Below, piece after piece: positions 26,712 to 36,323 of a stretch of DNA of 64,000 nucleotides. This stretch comes from Streptomyces sp. TRM49041 (GTDB taxonomy: Bacteria; Actinomycetota; Actinomycetes; Streptomycetales; Streptomycetaceae): assembly GCF_008271805.1 (NCBI RefSeq), contig NZ_VSRY01000101.1:51107-115106 (forward strand), read 5' to 3'. Within the stretch, counting starts at the first letter, position 1. Every line of letters begins with the position of its first letter. Made by a program: the position numbers and the translations under genes. The notes under the pieces are model-generated. The model worked only from the letters and a program-made list of their open reading frames with translations, was not told where the DNA came from and ran no database searches.

Positions 26712-28562
26712 TCACCCCTCCTGGGCCAGCGCGTCCAGGATCTGCTGACCGTACTTGGCCAGCTTGTTCTCACCGACCCCGCTCACGCCGCCGAGATCCG
26801 CGAGGCTGCTCGGCGGAGCCGCCGCGATCTCGCGGAGGGTCGCGTCGTGGAAGATGACATACGCCGGGATGCCCTGCTCCTTGGCCGTGGCGGTCCGCCA
26901 GGCACGCAGCCGCTCAAAGACGGGGAGCGCCTCCTCCGGCAGGTCCACCGGCGCGGCCTTCTTCTTCCCGGACGCGCCCCTGGCGGACGCGCGGGCGGGC
27001 TTCTCGGGCTCGCTGCGCAGCAGGACCTGGCGGCGGCCGCCCAGCACGTCGGCCGCCTCGTCGGTGAGGAACAGGGTGTTGAACTCGCCCTGGACGGCCA
27101 GCAGCCGCTGGGCGAGCAACTGACGGACCACCCCGCGCCACTGGACCTCCGTCAGGTCCGTACCGATCCCGAAGACGCTCAGCGCGTCATGGTCGAAGCG
27201 GATGACCTTGGCGGTCCTGCGGCCGAGGAGGATGTCGACGATCTGGCCGACGCCGAAGCTCTGGTTCCGCTCGCGCTTGAGCCGTACGACGGTCGAGAGG
27301 ACCTTCTGCGCGGCGATCGTGCCGTCCCACGACTTGGGCGGGGTCAGGCATGTGTCGCAGTTGCCGCACGCGGTGCTCTCCTGGCCGAAGTAGGCGAGAA
27401 GCTGGACGCGGCGGCATTCGACGGTCTCGCAGAGGGCGAGCATGGCGTCGAGGTGGGCGGCGAGCCGGCGGCGGTGGTCCTCGTCGCCCTCGCTTGTGTC
27501 GATCATGCGTCGCTGCTGGACGACGTCGTTCAGCCCGTAGGCCAGCCAGGCGGTCGACGGCAGACCGTCACGGCCCGCCCGGCCGGTCTCCTGGTAGTAG
27601 CCCTCGACGGACTTCGGCAGGTCGAGGTGGGCGACGAACCGGACGTCCGGCTTGTCGATGCCCATGCCGAACGCGATGGTCGCGACGACCACCAGGCCGT
27701 CCTCGCGGAGGAACCGCGACTGGTTCTCGGCGCGTGTGCGGGCGTCGAGCCCCGCGTGGTACGGGACCGCCTCGATGCCGTTCTCCACGAGGAACGCGGC
27801 GGTCTTCTCGACGGACGCCCGGGACAGGCAGTAGACGATGCCCGCGTCGCCCTCGTGCTCGCCCTTCAGGAGGGCGAGAAGCTGCTTCTTCGGTTCGTTC
27901 TTGGGCGCGATGCGGTACTGGATGTTCGGCCGGTCGAAGCTGGCGACGAAGTGGCGGGCGTCCTGGAGGTTCAGCCGGGCGGCGATCTCCGTATGCGTGG
28001 CCCGGGTCGCGGTCGCCGTGAGGGCGATGCGGGGCACGTCGGGCCAGCGCTCGTGGAGCTGGGACAGCTGGAGGTAGTCCGGCCGGAAGTCGTGGCCCCA
28101 CTGGGCCACGCAGTGCGCCTCGTCGATCGCGAACAGCGAGATCTTCCCGCGCTCCAGGAGCCGCAGCGTCGACTCGACCCGCAGCCGCTCGGGCGCGAGA
28201 TAGAGCAGGTCCAGCTCCCCCGCCGCGAACTCGGCCTCCACCAGCCGCCGCTCGTCCAGCCCCTGCGTGGAGTTGAGGAATCCGGCCCGCACCCCGAGCG
28301 CGCGCAGGGCGTCCACCTGGTCCTGCATGAGCGCGATGAGCGGCGAGACGACGACACCGACACCGGGGCGTACGAGCGCGGGGATCTGGTAGCAGAGCGA
28401 CTTGCCGCCGCCGGTCGGCATGAGGACCAGCGCGTCACCGCCGCCTGTCACATGCTCGATGATCTCCCGCTGCTCTCCACGGAACGAGTCATAGCCGAAG
28501 ACCCGGCCGAGGACCTGCAGGGCCGCCGTGTCGGAGTCGGATGCATGCGGTGGCGAAGTCAT
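26712..28562 (-). CDS. recQ: ATP-dependent DNA helicase RecQ
   Basis: A 616-residue 3'-5' helicase. Motifs in order: [20 protein letters not shown] (Walker A), [30 protein letters not shown] (DEAH and aromatic-rich loop), LTATATRAT, and [33 protein letters not shown] (motifs V-VI). The RecQ-Ct zinc site is CRRVQ...CGNCDTC, followed by a winged helix and an HRDC domain at the C-terminus ([20 protein letters not shown]). It unwinds forks and joint molecules in recombination and repair. It is divergent from the NYN-like gene, with 69 bp between. Confidence 0.96.
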   Translation of the reverse strand: MTSPPHASDSDTAALQVLGRVFGYDSFRGEQREIIEHVTGGGDALVLMPTGGGKSLCYQIPALVRPGVGVVVSPLIALMQDQVDALRALGVRAGFLNSTQGLDERRLVEAEFAAGELDLLYLAPERLRVESTLRLLERGKISLFAIDEAHCVAQWGHDFRPDYLQLSQLHERWPDVPRIALTATATRATHTEIAARLNLQDARHFVASFDRPNIQYRIAPKNEPKKQLLALLKGEHEGDAGIVYCLSRASVEKTAAFLVENGIEAVPYHAGLDARTRAENQSRFLREDGLVVVATIAFGMGIDKPDVRFVAHLDLPKSVEGYYQETGRAGRDGLPSTAWLAYGLNDVVQQRRMIDTSEGDEDHRRRLAAHLDAMLALCETVECRRVQLLAYFGQESTACGNCDTCLTPPKSWDGTIAAQKVLSTVVRLKRERNQSFGVGQIVDILLGRRTAKVIRFDHDALSVFGIGTDLTEVQWRGVVRQLLAQRLLAVQGEFNTLFLTDEAADVLGGRRQVLLRSEPEKPARASARGASGKKKAAPVDLPEEALPVFERLRAWRTATAKEQGIPAYVIFHDATLREIAAAPPSSLADLGGVSGVGENKLAKYGQQILDALAQEG

Positions 28563-28631
28563 TCGGCAATACTACGAGCGCGCCACGAGGCCCGGGGAAA
28601 TCCGGCCGAGCCTGTGGATAACGTGGGCGCC

Positions 28632-29009
28632 ATGACCTCCCCCCTCCTGATCGTCGACGCCGCGAACGTCGTCGGCTCCGTGCCGGACGGCTGGTGGCGC
28701 GACCGCCGGGCCGCGGCGGAGCGGCTGCGCGACCACCTGGTCTCGTACGCCGCGGACGGCCTGCCCGGGCTGCTGCCCGGCCCCGTCGACATCGTCCTGG
28801 TCGTCGAGGGGCGGGCCCGGGGGGTCGAGCCGGTACCGGGTGTCCGGGTCGTGGCGGCGCCCGGCAGCGGTGACGACACGATCGCCGGACTCGCCCGTGC
28901 GGCGGCGGGGCGGCCGTGCCTGGTCGTGACGGCCGACCGGGAGCTGCGGCGCCGTGTCACGGCCCACGGCGCGGACTGCGCGGGCCCCCGCTCGGTGCGC
29001 CCCGCCTAG
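28632..29009 (+). CDS. Small NYN/PIN-like protein
   Basis: A 125-residue protein with the fold pattern of YacP/NYN nucleases. The N-terminal LLIVDAANVVGSVP carries the first metal Asp. GSGDDTIAGLARAA holds the acidic centre pair. LVVTADRELRRRVTAHGADCAGPRSV has the last Asp and the switch segment. These are seen in RNA-processing PIN-type nucleases. The family name used in databases for the Streptomyces protein varies (sometimes NTP pyrophosphohydrolase); I see no Nudix box. ATG 28632 is chosen because it starts the conserved first strand. Confidence 0.7.
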   Translation: MTSPLLIVDAANVVGSVPDGWWRDRRAAAERLRDHLVSYAADGLPGLLPGPVDIVLVVEGRARGVEPVPGVRVVAAPGSGDDTIAGLARAAAGRPCLVVTADRELRRRVTAHGADCAGPRSVRPA

Positions 29010-29168
29010 CCAGGCGGCCGTGTCCAGCGGTTCCTCCCCCAACCCGCGCCATCCCGAACCGGGGGCTTCGCCCGCCGGACTCCCGTGTCGCGCCCGGACG
29101 GCGCTCGTCCTCGGAGATGACGGCGCTCGTCCTGGGAGATGAGGGAGCGGGGGCGGGTGGCAGTGGGC

Positions 29169-31127
29169 TCAGTCGTGGACCGGTTCCACGGCGCGCTCGT
29201 CCCCGTCCTCGAAGGGGGTGCCCCCGGTCGAGCGAAGTCGAGGCTGGGGGAGGCCGTCCAGCCTGGCGACGAGGCCCGTCACCTGGCGCGCGATGTCGGG
29301 GGCGGTCAGGCCGATCTCGGCGAGGACCTCCTTGCGGGAGGCGTGGTCGAGGAACCGGGGCGGGATGCCGAAGTCCCGCAACGGTACGTCGACGCCCGCG
29401 TCGCGCAGGGCCTGGGCGACGGCGCTGCCGACGCCGCCGGCGCGGCCGTTGTCCTCGACGGTGACGACGACGCGGTGGCGCTCGGCGAGCGGGGCCATGG
29501 CCTCGTCGACGGGCTTGACCCAGCGCGGGTCGACGACCGTCGTGGAGATGCCCTGCTTGTCGAGGAGGCCGGCGATCTCCAGGCACATGGGTGCGAGGGC
29601 GCCGACCGAGACGAGGAGGACGTCGGGCGTGTCCGTACCGGGCTCGCGCAGGACGTCCATGCCGCCGACACGGCCGACGGCCTCGACGGCGGGGCCGACG
29701 GCGCCCTTCGAGTAGCGGACGACGGTCGGGGCGTCCTTGACCTGGACGGCCTCGCGCAGCTGGGCGCGGACCTGGTCGGCGTCGCGGGGCGCGGCGATCC
29801 GCAGGCCGGGGACGACCTGGAGGATCGACATGTCCCACATGCCGTTGTGGGACGCGCCGTCGGTGCCGGTGACGCCGGCCCGGTCCAGCACGAACGTCAC
29901 TCCGCAGTTGTGCAGGGCGACGTCCATCAGGACCTGGTCGAAGGCGCGGTTGAGGAAGGTCGCGTAGACGGCGACGACCGGGTGGAGGCCGCCGGTGGCG
30001 AGCCCGGCCGCCGACACGGCGGCATGCTGCTCGGCGATGCCGACGTCGTACACCCGCTCGGGGAACGCCTTGGCGAACTTGTCGAGGCCGACGGGCTGGA
30101 GCATGGCGGCCGTGATCGCGACGATGTCGTCGCGCTCCTTGCCGAGCTCGACCATCTCGTCGGCGAAGACGGACGTCCAGTCGGCGCCGGAGGAGGCGAT
30201 CGGCAGACCGGTGTCCGGGTGGATCTTGCCGACTGCGTGGAAGCGGTCGGCCTCGTCCTGGAGGGCGGGCTGGTAGCCGCGGCCCTTCTCGGTGAGGCAG
30301 TGGACGATGACCGGCCCGTTGAACTGCTTGGCGCGCTGGAGGGCGGACTCGACGGCGGCGAGGTCGTGGCCGTCGATGGGGCCGACGTACTTCAGGCCGA
30401 GGTCCTCGAAGAGGCCCTGCGGGGCGATGAAGTCCTTCAGGCCCTTCTTGGCGCCGTGCAGCGTCTCGTACAGCGGCTTCCCGACGACCGGGGTGCGGTC
30501 GAGGATGTCCTTGGTACGGGCGAGGAACCGCTCGTAGCCGTCGGTGGTGCGGAGGGTGGCCAGGTGGTTGGCGAGGCCGCCGATGGTGGGCGAGTAGGAG
30601 CGCTCGTTGTCGTTGACGACGATGACGAGCGGGCGGTCCTTGGCGTCGGCGATGTTGTTGAGCGCCTCCCAGGCCATGCCGCCGGTGAGGGCGCCGTCAC
30701 CGATGACGGCGACGACGTGGTCGTCCTTCCCGAGGACCTCGTTCGCCTTGGCGAGGCCGTCGGCCCAGCCGAGGACGGTGGAGGCGTGCGAGTTCTCGAT
30801 GACGTCGTGCTCGGACTCCGCCCGGGCCGGGTAGCCGGACAGGCCGCCCTTCATCTTGAGCTTGGAGAAGTCCTGCCGGCCGGTGAGCAGCTTGTGCACA
30901 TACGACTGGTGGCCGGTGTCCCAGAGGATCCTGTCCTTCGGCGACTCGAAGACGCGGTGCAGGGCGATGGTCAGCTCGACCACGCCGAGGTTGGGGCCGA
31001 GGTGGCCACCGGTCTTGGAGACCGCGTCGACGAGGAAGGTGCGGATCTCCGATGCCAGCCGGTCCAGCTGCTCCGGGGAGAGCCGGTCGAGATCGCGCGG
31101 TCCCCTGATACGGGTCAGCAATGCCAC
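29169..31127 (-). CDS. dxs: 1-deoxy-D-xylulose-5-phosphate synthase
   Basis: A 652-residue thiamine-diphosphate enzyme that joins pyruvate and glyceraldehyde-3-phosphate at the first step of the MEP isoprenoid pathway. Motifs: [54 protein letters not shown] (ThDP-Mg site), [14 protein letters not shown], and [20 protein letters not shown] in the transketolase domain. The start is the GTG at 31127 with AAGGAGG 5 nt upstream; codons before it are not conserved. Isoprenoid supply is important for secondary metabolism in the genus, and Streptomyces often has two dxs genes. Confidence 0.96.
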   Translation of the reverse strand: MALLTRIRGPRDLDRLSPEQLDRLASEIRTFLVDAVSKTGGHLGPNLGVVELTIALHRVFESPKDRILWDTGHQSYVHKLLTGRQDFSKLKMKGGLSGYPARAESEHDVIENSHASTVLGWADGLAKANEVLGKDDHVVAVIGDGALTGGMAWEALNNIADAKDRPLVIVVNDNERSYSPTIGGLANHLATLRTTDGYERFLARTKDILDRTPVVGKPLYETLHGAKKGLKDFIAPQGLFEDLGLKYVGPIDGHDLAAVESALQRAKQFNGPVIVHCLTEKGRGYQPALQDEADRFHAVGKIHPDTGLPIASSGADWTSVFADEMVELGKERDDIVAITAAMLQPVGLDKFAKAFPERVYDVGIAEQHAAVSAAGLATGGLHPVVAVYATFLNRAFDQVLMDVALHNCGVTFVLDRAGVTGTDGASHNGMWDMSILQVVPGLRIAAPRDADQVRAQLREAVQVKDAPTVVRYSKGAVGPAVEAVGRVGGMDVLREPGTDTPDVLLVSVGALAPMCLEIAGLLDKQGISTTVVDPRWVKPVDEAMAPLAERHRVVVTVEDNGRAGGVGSAVAQALRDAGVDVPLRDFGIPPRFLDHASRKEVLAEIGLTAPDIARQVTGLVARLDGLPQPRLRSTGGTPFEDGDERAVEPVHD

Positions 31128-31307
31128 CCGTGCCTCCTTGCGTGTTGGGCTGGTCGAGGTTGAGCCGGCCGAGCGTGCCGATTCCGCCGAGTCTAATGTT
31201 CCGTTCCGGACTGTGGACATCGGGCCGTACCTCGTCGGACACACCGATGATCACACCGACGGGCGATCCGGGTGTACGCCGATGCGCCGCCCCTGTACGG
31301 AGACGCG

Positions 31308-31345
31308 GCAGTGCCCGGCGCCGGTTGCGCGGCGCCAGGCACTGC
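31308..31345 (-). terminator. Hairpin after the sugar ABC operon
   Basis: gcagtgcc / ggcactgc outer arms with an inner cggcgcc / ggcgcc extension, 18 nt beyond the permease stop on the minus strand. Confidence 0.75.
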
Positions 31346-31362
31346 GGAGGTGATCTGTACCG

Positions 31363-32670
31363 CTATGCGCGTCCGGCGGTCTTCTGCGTCTTGCGGGAGA
31401 CCGAGTCGATCACCACGGCGGCGAGGAGCACCGCGCCGGTGATCATGTACTGGATCTCGCTGGCCATGCCGAGCATGTTCAGGCCCTGCTGGATCGACTG
31501 GATGACGATCATGCCGAGCAGAGCCGACCAGACCTTGCCGCGGCCGCCGAAGAGGCTGGTGCCGCCGATGACGGCGGCCGCGATGACCAGCATCAGCGTG
31601 TTGCCGCTGCCGAGGCTCTTGCTGGCGCCGCTCTGGAGGCTGGCGATGAACAGACCGCCGAAGGCGCCCAGCATGCCGGAGAGGCCGAACACGGTGATCC
31701 GGACCCGGTCCACGTTGATGCCGGCGCGGCGAGCGGCCTCGGAGCTGCCGCCGACCGCGAAGACCTGGCGCCCGAAGGTGGTCCGGCGGGCGACGAAGTC
31801 GGCGACCACCAGGACGCCGAGGAAGAGAACGAGGGCGAGAGGCAGGCCACGGGCCCCGGCGGGCTCGTTCAGCACGTAGGCGCCGGCGAAGCACATGAGC
31901 GCCACGACGCCGGTCCGCAGCACGATCTCGCCGGCCGGCCGACCCGGCAGGGCGGCGGCCCGGCGGCGCTTGGTGTCCCGCAGCAGCGACGCCGCGTAGG
32001 CGAGGACGGCGACCAGGGCGAGGCCATAGGCGGCGGCCTTGTCCTGGAAGTAGTAGCCGGTGAGGTCCTCCACGACGCTGCTGGAGGGGATGTTGATGGT
32101 GCCCTCGGAGCCCATCAGCCAGATCTGGAAGCCGCTCCAGCCGAGGAAGCCCGCCAGGGTGACGACGAAGGCCGGGACACCGATCTTGGCGAAGAAGAAG
32201 CCGTGCAACAGGCCGAGGCCCAGGCCGGACAGCAGCGCGATCACGATCGCGAGCCAGTCGTTGACGCCGTTGCTGACGCTGAGCACCGCCCAGACGGCGG
32301 CGCCGACGCCCGCGACCGAGCCGACCGACAGGTCGATCTCGCCCAGGATGAGGACGAAGACGATGCCGACGGCCATGATGCCGAGGCCCGCGCTGTACAC
32401 CACGATGTTGGTGAGCGAGCTGGCCGACAGGAAGTTGCTGTTCTGCGACTGGAAGACGATCGCGATGACGATCAGGCCGATGATGACCGGCAGGGATCCC
32501 AGCTCGCCGCCGCGCACCTTGCGGGAGAACTCGGTCAGGTAGCCCTTGAGCCCCTCCTCGCGGACGAGGAGGCGTGGGTCGACGGCCGGGACGGGCGCGG
32601 CCGACTGGTCCTCGGAGCCGTTCGCGGCGTGGGCGCCGCGGCGCCGGGGGGTCTTGGTGAGGTCGCTCAC
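31363..32670 (-). CDS. xylH: Sugar ABC transporter permease (XylH-type)
   Basis: A 435-residue membrane protein of the ribose/xylose type 2 permease family, with about ten hydrophobic segments (for example LPVIIGLIVIAIVF, AGLGIMAVGIVFVLILGEIDLSVGS, FVVTLAGFLGWSGFQIWL). The conserved GEIDLSVGS and FAVGGSSEAARRAGINVDRVR segments are family hallmarks. The GTG start at 32670 overlaps the ATPase gene by GTGA. Named by its position beside a ROK repressor and by the xylFGH operon of S. coelicolor (SCO6009-6011 as I recall). Sugar specificity is inferred. Confidence 0.85.
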   Translation of the reverse strand: MSDLTKTPRRRGAHAANGSEDQSAAPVPAVDPRLLVREEGLKGYLTEFSRKVRGGELGSLPVIIGLIVIAIVFQSQNSNFLSASSLTNIVVYSAGLGIMAVGIVFVLILGEIDLSVGSVAGVGAAVWAVLSVSNGVNDWLAIVIALLSGLGLGLLHGFFFAKIGVPAFVVTLAGFLGWSGFQIWLMGSEGTINIPSSSVVEDLTGYYFQDKAAAYGLALVAVLAYAASLLRDTKRRRAAALPGRPAGEIVLRTGVVALMCFAGAYVLNEPAGARGLPLALVLFLGVLVVADFVARRTTFGRQVFAVGGSSEAARRAGINVDRVRITVFGLSGMLGAFGGLFIASLQSGASKSLGSGNTLMLVIAAAVIGGTSLFGGRGKVWSALLGMIVIQSIQQGLNMLGMASEIQYMITGAVLLAAVVIDSVSRKTQKTAGRA

Positions 32671-33452
32671 TTCGCGTCCTCCTTCGAGGCCGTACGGGCC
32701 TGGCGGCGCGTGACGGCGTTGTCCGTGGCGCCGGTGATCGCGGCGATGATCTCTTCGTGCGAGGTGCCCTTGACGTCGAAGACACCGTTGTTGCGGCCGA
32801 GGCGCAGGATGGCGGCGCGGTCGGCGACGGCCCGGACGTCGGCCATGTTGTGGGTGATGAGGATGACGCCGTGGCCGTTCTCGCGGAGCCGCTCGACGAG
32901 GTCGAGGACCTGGGCGGTCTGCTCGACACCGAGGGCGGCGGTCGGCTCGTCCAGGATGACGACCTTGGGGTCGCCGATCAGGGCGCGGGCGATGGCGACG
33001 ACCTGGCGCTGGCCACCGGAGAGCGAGGCGACCGGGATACGGACGCTGGGTATGCGGATGGAGAGGGTGTCGAGGAGCTCCTTCGAGCGCTTCTCCATCG
33101 CGATCTCGTCGAGGACGGAGGCGCGGCGCACCTCGGTGCCGAGGAAGAGGTTGGCGACGACGTCGAGGTTGTCGCAGAGCGCCAGGTCCTGGTAGACGGT
33201 CGCGATCCCCAGGTCCTGGGCCTCGTTGGGACGGTTGACCCGGACCGGGCGGCCTTCCCACTCGATGGTGCCCTCGTCGATCGGGTGGACACCCGAGATC
33301 GTCTTGACGAGGGTCGACTTGCCGGCGCCGTTGTCGCCGAGCAGTGCGACGACCTCACCGGCGTGGATCTCCAGGTCTACATCGGTGAGCGCCTGGACGG
33401 CGCCGAACCGCTTGGAGACTCCGCGCAACGCCAGCACGGGCGTAGCGGACAC
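32667..33452 (-). CDS. xylG: Sugar ABC transporter ATP-binding protein (XylG-type, single domain)
   Basis: A 261-residue ATPase with Walker A GDNGAGKSTLVKTISG, Q-loop VYQDLAL, signature LSGGQRQVVAIARAL, Walker B VVILDEPTAAL and the H-loop THNMADV. Most ribose/xylose ATPases have two fused ABC domains (about 500 residues); this one has a single domain and must work as a homodimer. The GTG at 33452 has AAGGAG 9 nt upstream, better than the GTG six codons earlier. It couples to the permease gene by a four-base overlap. Confidence 0.88.
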   Translation of the reverse strand: MSATPVLALRGVSKRFGAVQALTDVDLEIHAGEVVALLGDNGAGKSTLVKTISGVHPIDEGTIEWEGRPVRVNRPNEAQDLGIATVYQDLALCDNLDVVANLFLGTEVRRASVLDEIAMEKRSKELLDTLSIRIPSVRIPVASLSGGQRQVVAIARALIGDPKVVILDEPTAALGVEQTAQVLDLVERLRENGHGVILITHNMADVRAVADRAAILRLGRNNGVFDVKGTSHEEIIAAITGATDNAVTRRQARTASKEDAK

Positions 33453-33584
33453 GTGAATCATCTCCTTCACCCGCCGGTCGGGCGGGGATGGTGGTGCGTT
33501 TGAGCACAGGGGTGCGAGGAGAGTCCGGCGCCCGCCCGCCGCTGCGGGGCGTGATGCGGGGCGGGCACCGGACCAGTCGGCAGG

Positions 33585-33634
33585 GGCCCGGGTCGAACGG
33601 GCCTCACCTGTCGGGGCCTGGGTCGATCAGGCCC
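33585..33634 (-). terminator. Tandem hairpins between xylF and xylG
   Basis: Two stem-loops, ggcccg-ggtcgaa-cgggcc (33585-33603) and gggcctg-ggtcgat-caggccc (33614-33634), share the loop text ggtcga. They lie in the 212-bp gap after the binding-protein gene and could stop part of the transcription or protect the 3' end of its message. Confidence 0.6.
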
Positions 33635-33664
33635 TGTGCGTGGGGGGTGGAGGGGAGGGGCCGG

Positions 33665-34762
33665 TTACTTGATACCGGCGGCCTCGCAGGCGGCCTTGTA
33701 CTCGGCCGTGCAGATGTCGGCGGCCTTGTAGACCTTGTCCAGGATGATCGTGTCGGCGATGTTGTCCTTGGTCACGATCTGCGCGTCGTACAGCTTCGCC
33801 GGGATGTTCTTGAACTCACCGGTGAGGCTGGTGACCTTCGACGGGGTGAGGTGCTCCCACTTCTCGCCCTTGAGGATGGCGACCGCGATCTCGGCGGTGG
33901 TCTCGGCCTCGGGCTTGATCTGCTTGTAGATCGTGAAGGACTGCTCGCCCTTCAGGATGCGCTGCAGACCGGCGAGCTCGGCGTCCTGGCCGCCGACCGG
34001 GACCTTGACGCCCTGCTTGTTGAGGGCGGTGATGATGCCGCCGGCCATGCCGTCGTTGGCCGAGTAGACGCCCTGGAAGCCGTCCTTGCCGAGCGAGTCG
34101 ATGGCGGCGCCCATCTTCTTGCTGGCCTCGTCGGGGGACCAGTCCGGGATGTCCTGCTCGTAGACGATCTTCCCGACCTGCGTGTCGAGGACGCTGTGGG
34201 CGCCCTTCTTGAACAGCGGGGCGTTCGGGTCGGTCGGCGAACCGTTGATCATGACGACGTTGGCGTCCTTGGCCTTGTCGCCCAGGGCCTTGACCAGGCC
34301 CTCGCCCTGGAGGCGGCCGATCTTCTCGTTGTCGTACGAGACGTACGCGGCGATCGGGCCCTCGGCGAGCCGGTCGTACGCGACGACCTTGACGCCCTTC
34401 TTCTCCGCGTCCTGCACCCAGGACTTGGTGGCCTTGTAGTCGACCGAGTCGAGGATGATGACCTTGACGCCCTGCGTGACGAGCGCGTCGAACTGCTTCT
34501 TCTGCGTCTCGGTGTCCTGCGCGGCGTTGTTGTACTTGACCTCGCACTCCTCGCAGAGTTCCTTGATCTTCGCCTCGATGATCGGGCGGTCGAAGGTCTC
34601 GTAGCGCGTGGTCTTGTTCTCCGGCAGCAGCAGACCGATGGTCTTGCCGTCACCGTCACCGCCGGCGGTGGCGCCGTCTCCCGCCTTGCCACAGGCGGCG
34701 AGCGATACGGCCATCGAAACCGCGGCCGTACCTATGACGACACGTCGCGTCATTGCGTTCAT
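33665..34762 (-). CDS. xylF: Sugar-binding lipoprotein (XylF-type)
   Basis: A 365-residue periplasmic-binding-protein family lipoprotein, signal ending in SLAACGKAG. The peripla_BP_4 body shows KTIGLLLPENKTTRYETFDRPIIEAKIKEL, DALVTQGVKVIILDSVDYKAT, VVAYDRLAEGPIAAYVSYDNEKIG, and GVYSANDGMAGGIITALNKQG. It captures a monosaccharide for the XylG/XylH pair. First gene of the operon; its promoter region carries an operator-like palindrome (34845-34857) and faces the ROK repressor gene's 3' end. Confidence 0.88.
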   Translation of the reverse strand: MNAMTRRVVIGTAAVSMAVSLAACGKAGDGATAGGDGDGKTIGLLLPENKTTRYETFDRPIIEAKIKELCEECEVKYNNAAQDTETQKKQFDALVTQGVKVIILDSVDYKATKSWVQDAEKKGVKVVAYDRLAEGPIAAYVSYDNEKIGRLQGEGLVKALGDKAKDANVVMINGSPTDPNAPLFKKGAHSVLDTQVGKIVYEQDIPDWSPDEASKKMGAAIDSLGKDGFQGVYSANDGMAGGIITALNKQGVKVPVGGQDAELAGLQRILKGEQSFTIYKQIKPEAETTAEIAVAILKGEKWEHLTPSKVTSLTGEFKNIPAKLYDAQIVTKDNIADTIILDKVYKAADICTAEYKAACEAAGIK

Positions 34763-34844
34763 ATGGGTTGCCTCCCTGACGAGGCCGCGACACTGCGGCC
34801 GAGGTGGCTGTGAGTCAACTCGGCCGCCACGCCATCGTCAAGGA

Positions 34845-34857
34845 GTAAATTCTTAAC
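34845..34857. promoter_or_regulatory. Possible ROK operator upstream of xylF
   Basis: gtaaattcttaac, an imperfect inverted repeat (GTTAA-gaa-TTTAC on the other strand) in an AT-rich patch about 85 bp upstream of xylF. ROK regulators bind AT-rich inverted repeats; the adjacent ROK gene makes this site a candidate. No consensus was compared. Confidence 0.4.
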
Positions 34858-34883
34858 GAGATGACAACGGTGCCATGCGTTAT

Positions 34884-36095
34884 CTAAGTGAACGCAGGCG
34901 TAGCGACCCCTGTGGGGGCCTGCTGACCACCCTCCAGAAGGGTCGAATCGCCCATTTCGCTCAGTACGAGCGCGAGGGCGCCCAGCACCTCGGCGCGCCC
35001 GCCGAGGGCGCCCGGAGCCACGGACAGATGGCGGGCGGCGCTGGGGATGGCGTACCGCGACACGGACTCGCGGATGGGCGCCAGGACCAGCTCACCGGCC
35101 TCCGCGAGGTCGCCGCCGAGGACGACCCGGCTGGGGTTGAGCAGATTGCAGAGGTTGGCGACACCGCTGCCGATGTGGCGTCCGACGTCGGCGACGACAC
35201 GGCGGCAGCCCGGGTCGCCCTCGCGGGCGAGCTGGACGACCCGCTCCATGGTGAGGTCGGGGCCGTGGCCGGGCTGGAGCAGCGGCAGGACGTACCGGGC
35301 GGCGGTGAAGGTCTCCAGGCAGCCGCGGTTGCCGCAGCGGCAGACGGGACCCGACTCGTCGAGCGTGATGTGGCCGATCTCGCCGGCCGTGCCGCCGGGG
35401 CCCCGGTAGATCTTCCCGTCGATGACGAGACCGGCGCCGACACCGCTGGCGACCTTGATGTACGCGAGGTCGCGGACGCCGCGGCCGGCGCCCCAGACCA
35501 TCTCACCGAGTGCGCCGAGGTTGGCGTCGTTGTCGACGTACACGGGGACACCGAGGCGGGCGGAGAGCTCCTGGCTCGGGTTGATGCCGGTCCAGCCCGG
35601 AAGGATCGAGGTGGAGCCGAGCGTGCCGGAGGAGACGTCGATCGGGCCCGGCACGCCGAGGCCGACGCCGATGACCTTGCCTGGGCCGATGCCGGTGGCC
35701 TCGATCAGCCGTTTGACCAGCTGTTCCGCCCGGTCGAAGCCCTCCGCGGAGGACGCGTCGACATCGAGCGGCTCGGATTCCTCGGCGAGCACCTGGTGGG
35801 CGAGGTTGCCGACGGCGACGCGCAGGTGCGTATGCCCGAAGTCCACACCGATGACGATCCCGGCGTCGCCGCTGAGCGAGACGCTGCGGGCCCGGCGGCC
35901 ACCGGCGGAGGTGGGGGTGACCTCGACCGTGCCGCCGTCCTTGAGTTCACGCACGATGTTGGAGACCGTCGCGGCGGACAGGCCCGTCGCCCTGGCGATC
36001 TCCGCCTGGGTGAGGGAACCGGCCATGCGGACGGCGCGCACAACCCGCTCGAGGTTGGCGCGATGCAGAGATGTCTGCGACCCCGGAGTCTCCAT
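34884..36095 (-). CDS. rok7B7: ROK family transcriptional repressor
   Basis: A 403-residue regulator with an N-terminal winged helix-turn-helix (SLTQAEIARATGLSAATVSNIVRELKDGG) and a C-terminal sugar-kinase-like ROK fold (GVDFGHTHLRVAVGNLAHQV, VPVYVDNDANLGALGEMVWG, GTAGEIGHITLDESGPVCRCGNRGCLETF with the ROK zinc motif CxCGxxGC). It sits between the xyl-type and ngc-type ABC operons in the same orientation, the position of rok7B7 (SCO6008) in S. coelicolor, which controls xylFGH and antibiotic production. I prefer ATG 36095; an ATG at 36128 with eleven extra codons is possible. Confidence 0.85.
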   Translation of the reverse strand: METPGSQTSLHRANLERVVRAVRMAGSLTQAEIARATGLSAATVSNIVRELKDGGTVEVTPTSAGGRRARSVSLSGDAGIVIGVDFGHTHLRVAVGNLAHQVLAEESEPLDVDASSAEGFDRAEQLVKRLIEATGIGPGKVIGVGLGVPGPIDVSSGTLGSTSILPGWTGINPSQELSARLGVPVYVDNDANLGALGEMVWGAGRGVRDLAYIKVASGVGAGLVIDGKIYRGPGGTAGEIGHITLDESGPVCRCGNRGCLETFTAARYVLPLLQPGHGPDLTMERVVQLAREGDPGCRRVVADVGRHIGSGVANLCNLLNPSRVVLGGDLAEAGELVLAPIRESVSRYAIPSAARHLSVAPGALGGRAEVLGALALVLSEMGDSTLLEGGQQAPTGVATPAFT

Positions 36096-36245
36096 CGACT
36101 CTCTCACTCCTGCCGTTTTCTCCAACATGTGAACTCTAAGCTGAGCGTTTAGGGTTGGCCCCCGTCAAGACCTTGAGCATTACGAAGCTCTGATGAGCGG
36201 GTAAAGTCCAGAAAAATCCGAATTGTCAGCCATGCCGCACAGAGA

Positions 36246-36283
36246 AACCGCCCGCCGGTGTGCGATCACACCAACGGGCGGTT
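36246..36283 (-). terminator. Composite hairpin after the ngc-type operon
   Basis: Outer stem aaccgcccg / cgggcggtt and inner stem ggtgtg / cacacc with loop cgat, about 40 nt beyond the last permease stop. Confidence 0.8.
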
Positions 36284-36323
36284 CTTGATTCGTACGGGAT
36301 TCGTACGCGCGAATGGCTCGGTG

